A DNA stretch of 64,000 nucleotides from Atopostipes sp963558565 (lineage in GTDB: Bacteria > Bacillota > Bacilli > Lactobacillales > Carnobacteriaceae_A), in assembly GCA_963558565.1 (NCBI GenBank), contig CAUWGX010000005.1, positions 1 through 64,000 on the forward strand, written 5' to 3'. The position numbers were made by a program, and so were the translations under genes. Positions 16,045-24,831 of this stretch are shown here, in pieces. Under the pieces are notes generated by a model that saw only the letters and a program-made list of their open reading frames with translations, made no database searches and was not told the DNA's origin. Within the stretch, counting starts at the first letter, position 1. Each line of letters opens with the position of its first letter.

Positions 16045-17430
16045 ATGGCTAATTTTTTCTTATATGTTGCTCTCTTTCTCCTCTGGTTTATGTTGCTTTA
16101 CCATGTATTTTTAATGCTTGGAGGTTACTTAGAGTATTTAAGACATGATAAAAACCTGAAGGAGTTTTCGGAAAATCCAGGAGAACTACCTGTTGTTAGT
16201 ATATTGATTCCTGCCCACAATGAAGAAATGGTAATTGAGAAGACACTTCAAGCGATGATTCAATTAGAATATCCAAAAGACAAATTAGAAGTGATTCCAA
16301 TCAATGATAACTCAAGCGATCGGACGGGGGTTATCGTCGATGATTATGCAGCACGCTATCCTTTTATTAAGCCGTTGCATACCAAACCACCACAAGGAGG
16401 AAAAGGGAAATCAGGCGCGTTAAATCAAGGACTCAAACATTCAACAGGCGAAGTCATCGTGGTTTATGATGCCGACAATACTCCTGAACCTGAAGCTGTT
16501 TATCATTTAGTGATTGGTTTAAATAATGATGAAAAAGCAGGAGCTGTGGTTGGAAAATTTAGAGTGGTCAATGCGAAAGAAAATTTATTGACACGTTTTA
16601 TTAATGTCGAAACGTTGACTTTTCAACGATTGGCTCAAGCAGGGCGCTGGTATTGGTTTAAGATGACTACTATTCCAGGCACCAACTTTGCAATCAGACG
16701 TTCTGTGATTGAAGAATTAGGAGGCTGGGATGAAAAAGCGATCTCCGAAGATACAGAACTCAGTTTCCGCGTCTATAATGCAGGGTATCATATTCGTCTC
16801 TTTACGGCAGCGGTCACTTGGGAGCAGGAGCCGGAAACTCTGAAAGTTTGGTGGAGACAACGGATGCGTTGGGCTCGTGGGAATCAATATGTGATTTTTA
16901 AATTTCTATCTAAGTTTAAACAAGTTAATAATAAAGTGAGATGGGATCTGTTTTACTTTTTATTCACCTATTTATTCTTTTTCGGTGGGATTCTTATTTC
17001 CCATACCATCTTTATTTTAAATCTGTTGTTTGATTTGCGACTATCGATCGGTAATGTCTCTATTGTTTTACTCGTCACCGGTTTCTTACTGTTTCTAGTA
17101 GAAGTCTTGTTATCGATTAGTCTAGAAAAGGATCAACTGACCTTGCGCAACGCTTTAGTCGTTATCCTGATGTACTTCATCTATTCCCAAATGTGGGTAG
17201 TCTTAGTATTATGCTCAGTTTATCAAGAACTCAAACGAGTCTTGTTGAAACAAGAAGTAAAATGGTATAAAACAGAGCGATTTAATCCCGATCAAAAAAA
17301 GAAGCTCAGCATTGATCAAAGACAAGAAAAGAAACTTACCATCGATCAAAAACAGGAAAAGAAACTCCAGGAGGTTGATTTCTATGTTAAAAACAATGAC
17401 GATTTTCGGAACAAGACCAGAGGGCATTAA
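16045..17430 (+). CDS. Processive family-2 glycosyltransferase (YdaM/BcsA-like)
   Basis: 461 residues from ATG 16045 (AAAGGA upstream; an in-frame GTG at 16036 is too close to it). N-terminal membrane helix (2-26), cytosolic GT2 domain with VSILIPAHNEE, the DAD of VVYDADNTPEPE, SEDTELSFRVY and the QRMRWARGN motif (QxxRW) of processive synthases, then three or four C-terminal helices. It polymerises a nucleotide sugar and probably extrudes the chain. The C-terminal tail has unusual tandem repeats and overlaps the epimerase gene by 47 bases, so translation may be coupled. Substrate is inferred to be UDP-ManNAc or UDP-GlcNAc from the neighbours. Confidence 0.88.
   Translation: MANFFLYVALFLLWFMLLYHVFLMLGGYLEYLRHDKNLKEFSENPGELPVVSILIPAHNEEMVIEKTLQAMIQLEYPKDKLEVIPINDNSSDRTGVIVDDYAARYPFIKPLHTKPPQGGKGKSGALNQGLKHSTGEVIVVYDADNTPEPEAVYHLVIGLNNDEKAGAVVGKFRVVNAKENLLTRFINVETLTFQRLAQAGRWYWFKMTTIPGTNFAIRRSVIEELGGWDEKAISEDTELSFRVYNAGYHIRLFTAAVTWEQEPETLKVWWRQRMRWARGNQYVIFKFLSKFKQVNNKVRWDLFYFLFTYLFFFGGILISHTIFILNLLFDLRLSIGNVSIVLLVTGFLLFLVEVLLSISLEKDQLTLRNALVVILMYFIYSQMWVVLVLCSVYQELKRVLLKQEVKWYKTERFNPDQKKKLSIDQRQEKKLTIDQKQEKKLQEVDFYVKNNDDFRNKTRGH
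17290..17370 (+). repeat. In-frame tandem repeat at the glycosyltransferase C-terminus
   Basis: Three units beginning GATCAA (at about 17290, 17314 and 17344) encode DQKKKLSI, DQRQEKKLTI and DQKQEKKLQ. The unit length is 24-30 bases, all multiples of three. The last unit runs straight into the AGGAGG that serves the next gene. Confidence 0.7.
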
Positions 17431-18517
17431 GATGGTGCCGGTTGTTCAGGCACTCAATGAAGCAGAAGAGATCACGAATATTTTTGTGAACACAGCGCAG
17501 CATCGAGAAATGTTGGACCAAGTGCTAGAGCTTTTTGATCTGGTGCCTGATTATGATTTAAATATTATGCAAGAGAATCAAACACTCGAACAGCTCACGG
17601 GGCGATTATTAAATAAACTTTCTGAGATTATTGCGCAAGAGAAACCCGATTTAGTGCTGGTTCATGGGGATACGACCACGACTTTTGTCGGTGCGTATAG
17701 TGCCTTTTTAAATCAAGTACCGGTGGGACATGTAGAAGCTGGTTTAAGAACCGATGATATTTATTCGCCATTCCCTGAAGAAATCAACCGTCAGATGGTT
17801 AGTCGAATTGCGGCTTACCATTTTGCACCCACTCTAAGAAATAAAGAAAATTTATTACAAGAAAATGTGGAAAGTGAAAAAATAACCGTTGTAGGGAATA
17901 CGGTCATCGATGTCTTGCTCCAAATTAGTCAGCAAGCATCTCAGTTCCCTGAAGAACTTGAACGTGTTTTTGGAAATGGGAAGAAGACGATCCTCTTAAC
18001 TTCACATCGAAGAGAAAATTTAGAAGCCATGGAAGGTGTTTTTCGCGCTATTAATCGAATCGTGCTACTCAATGAAGATGTTCAAGTGGTGTTCCCTATC
18101 CATAAAAATCCAAAAGTACGAGAAAAAGCCTTTAAAGAAATCGGAGGGCACAAAAATATTCACTTAATAGAACCTTTGGAATATGAACAATTTATTCAAG
18201 CGATGAGTCGAGCTTACCTTGTGATTACAGATTCTGGAGGTATTCAAGAAGAAGCACCAGGATTAGGGAAGCCAGTATTGGTTACCCGAAACACGACAGA
18301 GCGTCCGGAAGGTGTTTTAGCGGGTACCTTGAAGTTAGTCGGCACTTCTGAAGAATTGATTTTTCAAGAAGCTCAAACATTACTAACAGATGAACGGCTC
18401 TATCATGAGATGCAGAAAATAAGAAATCCATTTGGACAAGGAGATTCGGCTGAGCAAATTGTCGATTTTATTAAGAAAACCTTCTTATATGAATTAGTTG
18501 CCCAGCCGAAAAAGTAA
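17384..18517 (+). CDS. mnaA: UDP-N-acetylglucosamine 2-epimerase (non-hydrolysing)
   Basis: 377 residues from ATG 17384, with AGGAGG seven bases upstream; an earlier in-frame extension lies inside the glycosyltransferase gene. It interconverts UDP-GlcNAc and UDP-ManNAc. Family motifs are present: FGTRPEGIKMVPV at the N-terminus, HGDTTTTFVGAYSAF, GHVEAGLRT, PFPEEINRQ, LTSHRREN and TDSGGIQEEAPGLGKPVL with NTTERPEG. Its place between the synthase and the hydrolase implies that UDP-ManNAc is the precursor of the polymer. Wall teichoic acid linkage-unit synthesis is the alternative use of the same enzyme. Confidence 0.93.
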   Translation: MLKTMTIFGTRPEGIKMVPVVQALNEAEEITNIFVNTAQHREMLDQVLELFDLVPDYDLNIMQENQTLEQLTGRLLNKLSEIIAQEKPDLVLVHGDTTTTFVGAYSAFLNQVPVGHVEAGLRTDDIYSPFPEEINRQMVSRIAAYHFAPTLRNKENLLQENVESEKITVVGNTVIDVLLQISQQASQFPEELERVFGNGKKTILLTSHRRENLEAMEGVFRAINRIVLLNEDVQVVFPIHKNPKVREKAFKEIGGHKNIHLIEPLEYEQFIQAMSRAYLVITDSGGIQEEAPGLGKPVLVTRNTTERPEGVLAGTLKLVGTSEELIFQEAQTLLTDERLYHEMQKIRNPFGQGDSAEQIVDFIKKTFLYELVAQPKK

Positions 18518-18529
18518 GGAGGAAAGGGT

Positions 18530-19615
18530 GTGAGGGATGTTGCTGTTGTAATAGTTATACTGATCGTTGGGTTAGGAGTGATTATAGGAGTGCTGAATCG
18601 AGAAGATCCGCAAGAGCAAATGGAGAGTACCGAAGCGTTTATTCATCGATGGTTAAAAAATGACAACGGCACCATCGCCACTTATATCCAAGATAGCGGA
18701 GAGATCGATGAAGATCTGGTTCAAGGGAGAGAATCACTAGCTGAGACAGTAGGACTTTGGATGTTTTATGCTTTGGGAGAAGAAGATCAAGCGCTATTTA
18801 ATGAGGCTTATGACCAATTAGAAGAATATTATTTAGAACAGGATGGTTTTGTTAATTGGAAACTGAACGAAGAGGGAGAAAGTGAAGTTTCAACGAATGC
18901 TTTGATTGATGATATTCGGATTGTTGAAGCGCTAGTCAACGCTTATGATCAATGGGACGAAAACCAATATTTAGAGACGGCTACTTTAATCAGTGATTAT
19001 GTAACTGCGCATAATGTGTATGACGGTATCTATACGAATTTTTACGAACGAGCGGAGGCATATGAAAGCCCCGATATTACCTTATCTTATATAGATGCAC
19101 AAGCGTTGGAGACAATTGTAGATCACGGATTATTAGACCCTGAAATTGTAGCCGCAACTACTCAAGTGTTGACTGAAGCGCCTTTAGACAATGGCTTTTA
19201 TCCGATGTCTTACAATGTAGAAGACAACGCCTATATTTTTGATCAACCCATTAATATCGTCGATCAAGCGTTCCTTGCTTACCATCAAGCACGAATTGGT
19301 CATGACTCGGAAGCATTCCTTGCATTTATTCGAGAAGAAATGGAGAACCGAGGTCTCGTTCACGGCTTGTATGATCGGGAAACAAAAGAGCCGACTGTCG
19401 ATTATGAGTCACCCGCTATCTATGGCTACCTTATTTTATACACACTAGAGGTTGGTGAAGATGAACTCGCTCAAGAACTCTATCAGCGAGTGAAGACATT
19501 TCGAGTAACAAGTAAGAATAACGAGTACTACGGAGGGTACTCGATAAGTGATGATAATACACACATTTTTGACAATCTAGTTCCACTCCTTGCAGAACAA
19601 CGAATTAATAATTAG
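18530..19615 (+). CDS. GH8-like (YdaJ/PssZ type) glycoside hydrolase, membrane-anchored
   Basis: 361 residues from GTG 18530, AAGGAGG upstream, 12 bases after the epimerase. An N-terminal anchor (VAVVIVILIVGLGVIIGVL) is followed by an all-helical barrel-like domain: RWLKNDNGTIATYIQ, RESLAETVGLWMFYAL (where GH8 enzymes place a catalytic Glu), DDIRIVEALVNAYDQW, PDITLSYIDAQAL and EYYGGYSI. Bacillus YdaJ and Listeria PssZ, both GH8, are encoded with their exopolysaccharide synthases and trim or degrade the polymer. The assignment rests on these patterns and context; sequence identity to them is probably low. Confidence 0.7.
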   Translation: MRDVAVVIVILIVGLGVIIGVLNREDPQEQMESTEAFIHRWLKNDNGTIATYIQDSGEIDEDLVQGRESLAETVGLWMFYALGEEDQALFNEAYDQLEEYYLEQDGFVNWKLNEEGESEVSTNALIDDIRIVEALVNAYDQWDENQYLETATLISDYVTAHNVYDGIYTNFYERAEAYESPDITLSYIDAQALETIVDHGLLDPEIVAATTQVLTEAPLDNGFYPMSYNVEDNAYIFDQPINIVDQAFLAYHQARIGHDSEAFLAFIREEMENRGLVHGLYDRETKEPTVDYESPAIYGYLILYTLEVGEDELAQELYQRVKTFRVTSKNNEYYGGYSISDDNTHIFDNLVPLLAEQRINN

Positions 19616-19617
19616 AG

Positions 19618-19670
19618 AATAAGCACATCGACCTTCTTTTTCACTAGAATATCGGTGTGCTTATTTTTTT
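19618..19670 (+). terminator. Terminator of the exopolysaccharide operon
   Basis: AATAAGCACATCGA pairs with TATCGGTGTGCTTATT, followed by T residues, directly after the hydrolase stop. Confidence 0.85.
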
Positions 19671-19958
19671 GTGTAAAACATTTTAAATCTATATCGTACA
19701 GATCATTAAAGACAGGTAGGGCGTTTCGCCATTTTTATCAAGAAAGTTATTATTCTGTTCATTTGCGCCTTTTAAAATCTAGGGATATGTTGAGGAAAAT
19801 TATAAAAACAGTACAGAAAAAATCAAAAAAATTAAAAATACTCTAGTGGGATAAAGGTTTAGATACGTCTGTCTTTATAAACGAATAGAAGGATTATTTA
19901 TTTAATAATGGGTTTTGGTAGAAAAGGGAATAAATTTTTGTTACATTGAAACTAACGA
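19671..19958. other. Intergenic stretch without a gene
   Basis: A 63-codon frame (19655-19846) overlaps the terminator and has no ribosome site. I see nothing else before the candidate cre site at 19959. Confidence 0.5.
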
Positions 19959-19973
19959 TGTAAGCGGTTAACA
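19959..19973 (+). promoter_or_regulatory. Possible cre-like site before the aldehyde dehydrogenase
   Basis: TGTAAGCGGTTAACA has the TGTAAnCG half-site of a catabolite-responsive element, but the second half carries one extra base, so it is a weak candidate. It lies 30 bases before the start codon. Confidence 0.3.
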
Positions 19974-20002
19974 TTTAGTTAAATTTGAGGAGGATTTTAT
20001 TA

Positions 20003-21427
20003 ATGGCTTATCAAACAGTCAATCCGTACACGAATGAAGTTGTCAAAGAATATCCAGATGCGACCGATCAACAGTTAGAAGATGCATTGCAAAAGGGACA
20101 TGAATTATATGAAACATTTAGAGGACAGGATGTCACAGAACGAGCAGACATGCTCCGCCAAGTAGCTGCGAAAATACGTGAACGTTCCGATGAGTTAGCT
20201 CGGATGGCCACAACAGAGATGGGGAAATTATTACCGGAGTCAGAAGGTGAAGTTGAATTATGTGCGATCATTGCAGAATGGTATGCAGATAATGGGCCAG
20301 AGATGTTGGCGCCCGAAGAAATTGAAACAGGAGCCAATGGAACGGCAGAAGTTCACTATCAATCAACCGGTGTAATCATGATGGTTGAACCATGGAACTT
20401 CCCATATTATCAAATTATGCGCGTGTTTGCGCCAAACTTTTTAGTTGGGAATCCAATGGTCTTAAAACATGCTTCCAATACACCGGGATCCGCGCAGTTA
20501 ATGGCTGACGTGATATTAGAAGCGGGCACACCCGAAGGTTCATTAACGAACTTATTCTTAGATTATGACCAAGTGGCCGATGCGATCGCTGATCCTCGCG
20601 TTCAAGGTGCGGCTTTAACTGGTTCTGAACGTGGTGGAAAATCGATTGCAACTACAGCCGGAGAGAACTTAAAGCAAACAACGTTAGAATTAGGCGGTAT
20701 GGATCCTTTCCTTGTGTTATCCGATGCCGATATGGATCAGGTCGCTGATATTGCTTGGCGTTCACGAATCTACAACGCAGGGCAAGAATGTACTTCTTCG
20801 AAACGTTTCATTGTGATGGAAGATGTCTACGACGAATTTGTCGAACGTCTAAAAGAGAATTTCAGCAAGTTAAAACCAGGTGATCCACTCGATCCTGAAA
20901 CAACTTTAGCGCCGATGAATACGAAAGACGCGAAAGAAGAATTACAAGACCAAGTTGATGAAGCCGTTGAAGCAGGGGCTCAAGTGGTCTATGGGAACGA
21001 AGAATATGACTTAGAAGGCCAATTCTTCATGCCAACAATCTTAACAGATATCGATCGTGATAACCCAGCCCATAAAACGGAACTATTTGGTCCGGTCGCT
21101 GTTGTTTATAAAGTCGCTTCAGAAGAAGAAGCGATCGAATTGGCGAATGATTCTCCTTATGGTTTAGGAGGTATTGTCTTTGCTGGAGATGCCGATCATG
21201 GCGCAGAAGTTGCGGCGAAGATTGAAACAGGTATGGTGTTTGTTAATAACATCCGCTATTCTTTACCTGAATTACCATTCGGAGGCGTTAAGCGTTCAGG
21301 TTATGGCCGTGAAATGAGTCGTACCGGTCTGATGGCATTTGTAAATGAGAAATTAATTATCAAAGCAGAAGAACCAGATATGGATAATGTAGCAGGTGGC
21401 TTAATCGCCACTCAAGACCTCGATTAA
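20003..21427 (+). CDS. Aldehyde dehydrogenase, succinate-semialdehyde dehydrogenase type
   Basis: 474 residues from ATG 20003, 8 bases after GAGGAGG. Full-length ALDH fold: VNPYTNEVV start typical of SSADH, MVEPWNFPYYQIMR, GSERGGKS in the cofactor region, catalytic Glu in LELGGMDPFLV, catalytic Cys in GQECTSSKRFIV, and ELPFGGVKRSGYGRE near the end. GabD-like enzymes oxidise succinate semialdehyde to succinate with NAD(P). It is monocistronic between two terminators, with no GABA gene beside it, so the physiological aldehyde is uncertain. Confidence 0.88.
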   Translation: MAYQTVNPYTNEVVKEYPDATDQQLEDALQKGHELYETFRGQDVTERADMLRQVAAKIRERSDELARMATTEMGKLLPESEGEVELCAIIAEWYADNGPEMLAPEEIETGANGTAEVHYQSTGVIMMVEPWNFPYYQIMRVFAPNFLVGNPMVLKHASNTPGSAQLMADVILEAGTPEGSLTNLFLDYDQVADAIADPRVQGAALTGSERGGKSIATTAGENLKQTTLELGGMDPFLVLSDADMDQVADIAWRSRIYNAGQECTSSKRFIVMEDVYDEFVERLKENFSKLKPGDPLDPETTLAPMNTKDAKEELQDQVDEAVEAGAQVVYGNEEYDLEGQFFMPTILTDIDRDNPAHKTELFGPVAVVYKVASEEEAIELANDSPYGLGGIVFAGDADHGAEVAAKIETGMVFVNNIRYSLPELPFGGVKRSGYGREMSRTGLMAFVNEKLIIKAEEPDMDNVAGGLIATQDLD

Positions 21428-21442
21428 AAAAGATGTTCAATC

Positions 21443-21482
21443 AGCTGCTAGCATCCTTCAGAGTGATGTTGGCAGCTTTTTG
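21443..21482 (+). terminator. Terminator of the aldehyde dehydrogenase gene
   Basis: AGCTGCTAGCATC pairs with GATGTTGGCAGCT, then TTTTT. Confidence 0.85.
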
Positions 21483-21536
21483 TATTTCTTAGAATGAATA
21501 AATGAAAGTAAGAATATAAGTATAGGAGTAGTCGAA

Positions 21537-22292
21537 GTGACGGATCATAAATTCACGATTTATAATTTAAATACTCATCCACTCATAGAACAGCAATTAA
21601 TCAATGGGTTAAAAAAAGGGCTCCCAGCGTCTGTAACGTTACAGGCTTATAATTTTTCGCGGGCGGGCAATAGTCTGTATGCGTTATTAAGACGGGAACA
21701 AACAGCGGGTCCGCTCGAATGGTTGACTTTGCGTTTGGCCGATCATCCTTTGTGGTTGAAAGGGGCCCAGCAACTATTTATCAATTTTGGGAATCCTGCT
21801 GATTTAAAGGGGATCGCTCAAAAAGTCACTCATTTATTTAGACAGCCAGAGGTTGATAATTATTTTTACAAATTGTCTTCTTTGGAAATAGCTGTTTTAC
21901 AATTTTTAGATGCTTGTCAAAAAGAGGGAATGATATGGGCGGTTCGTCTACCGACGGAAGTTTTTGCGGCGCGGAAGCAGTTATCTTTTGATTTAAAACA
22001 GGATTTCTTGGAAACTGATTTATTTTTAGGAAATCGCAATAATTTGAATACCTTATTATTGCCGGTAGAAGCTAAGGAATACCAAGCTGAACTAGGCATA
22101 CTATTTGGTAGAAACTTATTGTTTTCTCAGTTTGCTCGAGGTGACTTATTACGCTTGTTGCCGACCAATCAATGGATTCAGCCGCTGATTGAATACGGAA
22201 AAGATCAAGAGCAGGACTGGCAGGAACAAATTGCCAGCGAATATGGCGAACAATTATTGGAAGCTTATGAAAAAGGGAAGAAGAGCTCTTAA
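21537..22292 (+). CDS. Conserved-looking protein of unknown function
   Basis: 251 residues from GTG 21537, with AGGAG 9 bases upstream. Soluble, no signal peptide or membrane helix. Mixed alpha/beta composition with stretches such as FTIYNLNTHPLIEQQLINGL, AVLQFLDACQKEGMIWAV and a Gln/Glu-rich C-terminal helix. Codon usage matches the neighbouring chromosomal genes and a terminator follows, so it is a real single gene. I do not recognise the family and context gives no clue. Confidence 0.7.
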   Translation: MTDHKFTIYNLNTHPLIEQQLINGLKKGLPASVTLQAYNFSRAGNSLYALLRREQTAGPLEWLTLRLADHPLWLKGAQQLFINFGNPADLKGIAQKVTHLFRQPEVDNYFYKLSSLEIAVLQFLDACQKEGMIWAVRLPTEVFAARKQLSFDLKQDFLETDLFLGNRNNLNTLLLPVEAKEYQAELGILFGRNLLFSQFARGDLLRLLPTNQWIQPLIEYGKDQEQDWQEQIASEYGEQLLEAYEKGKKSS

Positions 22293-22313
22293 AGGTTTAA
22301 AAATATAGACAGT

Positions 22314-22350
22314 AAAAAAGGAGTTACCCGCTTTGAGGGAACTCCTTTTT
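22314..22350. terminator. Bidirectional terminator between convergent genes
   Basis: AAAAAAGGAGTTACCC pairs with GGGAACTCCTTTTT. It serves both the unknown gene on the left and the ABC exporter operon on the right. Confidence 0.9.
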
Positions 22351-22387
22351 GTGCATGCTTTATTTTGTAGTAATCAGAGCATCACAT

Positions 22388-23164
22388 TTATTCATTATTA
22401 TTGTTTGTTTTTAATTCTGCACGTTCACTAAAGAACGTCTGATAAGCAAAGTAAGTGGCAATAAAGACAGTAATACTTGCAGCTGAAATCATGACAAACA
22501 TGACCATGATCTGGTACAAAATAGCTTTTGTTGGCGTAACGCCCGCAAAGAGCAATCCTGTCATCATCCCTGGTAAAGAAACAAGGCCCATGGTTTTGGC
22601 TTGGTCGATCGTCGGGATCAAGCCTTCAGAAATGGTCTGTCGAATCAAGCCAAGTGATGCTTCTCGGGGTGTTGCTCCTAAAGCAAGTCTTTCTTGAACA
22701 CGTTGGTAATTGTCTGTAAAGAAGTTGACTAAGTTTGAGTAAGCAACCCCGACCGCTGACATTGAATTTCCAGCAATCATCCCCGTAATCGGAATAACTT
22801 GCGAAGGAACAAATTTCAATGAACCAGAAATCAACAGAATACCTAAAATAATCACCGTTGTAATTCCGATGGAGATGAGTGAGATTCGAAAACTATTTTC
22901 AATATTCTCACCTCTTTTAGAAGCATTCCAGGAAGCATTTAAAATAATGATCAGAATCGCCAGCAGATTGACATAAATACTATCGACATCAAATATTTTA
23001 GTTAAGACAAAGCCGGCAATACTTAATTGAACAAACGCTCTTAAAGCAGCGACAATAATGTCTTTTTCAAAACCTAACTCTTCTTTATAAGAAATAAATA
23101 AGCTAAGCAAAACTAAAACAGAAGTAAAAAGTAATGATAAAGGAGTTATTTGTAAATCACTCAT
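22388..23164 (-). CDS. FetB/YbbM-family ABC permease, second copy
   Basis: 258 residues, start ATG 23164, overlapping the stop of the preceding permease by 8 bases. UPF0014-type integral membrane protein with about seven helices, EKDIIVAALRAFVQLSIAGFV near the N-terminus, VIPITGMIAGNSMSAVGVAY and LGATPREASLGLIRQTISEG, then LPGMMTGLLFAGVTP. E. coli FetB works with FetA in iron export and oxidative stress tolerance. It shares all these motifs with the gene just upstream, so the two arose by duplication and may form a heterodimeric pore. Confidence 0.85.
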   Translation of the reverse strand: MSDLQITPLSLLFTSVLVLLSLFISYKEELGFEKDIIVAALRAFVQLSIAGFVLTKIFDVDSIYVNLLAILIIILNASWNASKRGENIENSFRISLISIGITTVIILGILLISGSLKFVPSQVIPITGMIAGNSMSAVGVAYSNLVNFFTDNYQRVQERLALGATPREASLGLIRQTISEGLIPTIDQAKTMGLVSLPGMMTGLLFAGVTPTKAILYQIMVMFVMISAASITVFIATYFAYQTFFSERAELKTNNNNE

Positions 23165-23948
23165 TGTTACCCTCCTTTGGCAAGTTTTTTAATTCTGCAC
23201 GGTCTGTAAAGAGCGACTGATAAGACAAGATTGTTACTAAATAAGAGGAAAGGGTCGCTGTTGAAATTTGCGTAAAGATAATCATAATCTGATACGCCAC
23301 AGCAATCAGCGGTGAAACGCCCGCAAATAATAACCCATTCATTGTTCCGGGAAAAGTGACAATTCCTAAGGCTCTTGCTTTATCAATAATCGGAATTAAT
23401 CCATTTGAAATACTCTTTTTAATAATTCTTTGCGAAGCTTGTCTAGGAGTCGCTCCTAAGGCGATTTTTTCTAAGATCTTTTCTTGGTTATCGTGATACA
23501 AGTTTTCTAAGCTGGAAAAAGAGAGACCAATCGCGGTCATTGAATTTCCGGCTATAGTTCCAGCGAGCGGTACGATTTGTGACGGCTGGAATTTAATCGC
23601 TTCAATTAACACTAAAAGGGTCAACGTCCCAACAGTGGTTAAGGTTAAAGCAAATAAAGAAATAAAAAAACTGCGGTCAAAGGCAGCTCCTCGTTGTTTA
23701 GAATTCCAAGCCGCGTTTAATAAAATCACAGCAATCATTGCGAAAGTCACCCAATTATTATCTAATTGGAAAACTTCGCGTAAAACAAAGCCGACAATGA
23801 TTAATTGAACGGTCGCTCGGACAGCTGCAATGACGATATCTTTTTCTAGTTTCAGTTTTTCTTTATAAGAAATTGAAATACTAATAACGACTAAGATAAA
23901 AGTTAAGAAAATAGATAAGGGAGTGGCTTGTAAAGCATTCGCATCCAT
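23157..23948 (-). CDS. FetB/YbbM-family ABC permease, first copy
   Basis: 263 residues, start ATG 23948, touching the stop of the ATPase gene. Same plan as its downstream partner: EKDIVIAAVRATVQLIIVGFV, VPLAGTIAGNSMTAIGLSFS, LGATPRQASQRIIKKSISNG, FPGTMNGLLFAGVSP and a C-terminal tail NLPKEGNNE. Roughly half of the residues are shared with the second permease by eye. Classic FetAB systems have one permease gene; two in tandem suggests either a heterodimer or two alternative transporters served by one ATPase. Confidence 0.85.
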   Translation of the reverse strand: MDANALQATPLSIFLTFILVVISISISYKEKLKLEKDIVIAAVRATVQLIIVGFVLREVFQLDNNWVTFAMIAVILLNAAWNSKQRGAAFDRSFFISLFALTLTTVGTLTLLVLIEAIKFQPSQIVPLAGTIAGNSMTAIGLSFSSLENLYHDNQEKILEKIALGATPRQASQRIIKKSISNGLIPIIDKARALGIVTFPGTMNGLLFAGVSPLIAVAYQIMIIFTQISTATLSSYLVTILSYQSLFTDRAELKNLPKEGNNE

Positions 23949-24658
23949 TATTCATCTTCCTCGCTTTCTTCCGAGTCGTCATCTGTTTGTTCTTCTTGTT
24001 CTTTTTTACTTAAATCTTCTGTTTTTTTGATCTCAAGGACGCGGTCTGTTTGCTCATACTCCTCATCTAAATGGGTGACTAACACCATACTGATGTCGGT
24101 ATCTTTTGTATAGTCTTCCAACCAATCCCACACGATATCACGTGTGTTACTATCAAGTGCACTGGAAATTTCGTCTAATAAGATAACTTTGGGTTGGATC
24201 ATTAAGTTTCGAATAAGAGCCACACGTTGTTTCTCTCCACCTGAAAGGGTATCAATCTCTTTGCTTAAATAATCAGGCCCTAAGTTGAGTTCTTTTAAAT
24301 ACTGTTTTGCTCGTTCTTCTTCAAATTCTTCTCCGCGAATATCAAAAGGAAACTGCAAGTTGTCTTGGACTGTTTGACCAAAAAGGGAAGGGCTTTGGAA
24401 ACAATAAGTAATTTCTTTTCGGATATCCGTGGGTTCATAGTCCATAATATCTTGATCCTGGTATTGATAATCCCCGGAAACCTCCAAGTTCGGATTCAGG
24501 ATTTGTGCCATATATTTTAAGATGGTACTTTTTCCACTACCAGAAGGGCCTTTAATCCCCACAAACTCTCCTTTTTTTAAAGACAGAGAAAAGTCTTCAA
24601 TAATATTTAAAGAATCTGTACGAATCTTTAAATGCTCAATTTCAATAATATTTGTCAT
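23948..24658 (-). CDS. FetA-like ABC transporter ATPase
   Basis: 236 residues, start ATG 24658 with AGGCAGTC upstream. Walker A GPSGSGKST, Q-loop YCFQSPSLFGQ, signature LSGGEKQR, Walker B VILLDEISSALD and switch His in LVTHLDEE. The C-terminus ends in an unusual run of acidic residues (EEQTDDDSEESEEDE) beyond the core. It is the first gene of a three-gene operon with two FetB-type permeases and would energise export, probably of iron or another metal or metabolite. Confidence 0.88.
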   Translation of the reverse strand: MTNIIEIEHLKIRTDSLNIIEDFSLSLKKGEFVGIKGPSGSGKSTILKYMAQILNPNLEVSGDYQYQDQDIMDYEPTDIRKEITYCFQSPSLFGQTVQDNLQFPFDIRGEEFEEERAKQYLKELNLGPDYLSKEIDTLSGGEKQRVALIRNLMIQPKVILLDEISSALDSNTRDIVWDWLEDYTKDTDISMVLVTHLDEEYEQTDRVLEIKKTEDLSKKEQEEQTDDDSEESEEDE

Positions 24659-24763
24659 TTGACTGCCTCCATTATCCTAATTGTTCTTCTTTTTCATCAT
24701 AACAAAAATATGCATATTATGAAAATAAAGTACTTTAGAATCAATTTAATTAATAATGGGTAT

Positions 24764-24796
24764 AAAAAAACCTACCCAAATGGGGTAGGTTTTTTC
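24764..24796. terminator. Bidirectional terminator
   Basis: AAAAAACCTACCC pairs with GGGGTAGGTTTTTT around AAAT. It lies just after the stop of the LysM protein gene on the minus strand. Confidence 0.9.
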
Positions 24797-24831
24797 GGAA
24801 TTCAATCCTATTTTGTTTTATTTTATTCTAA

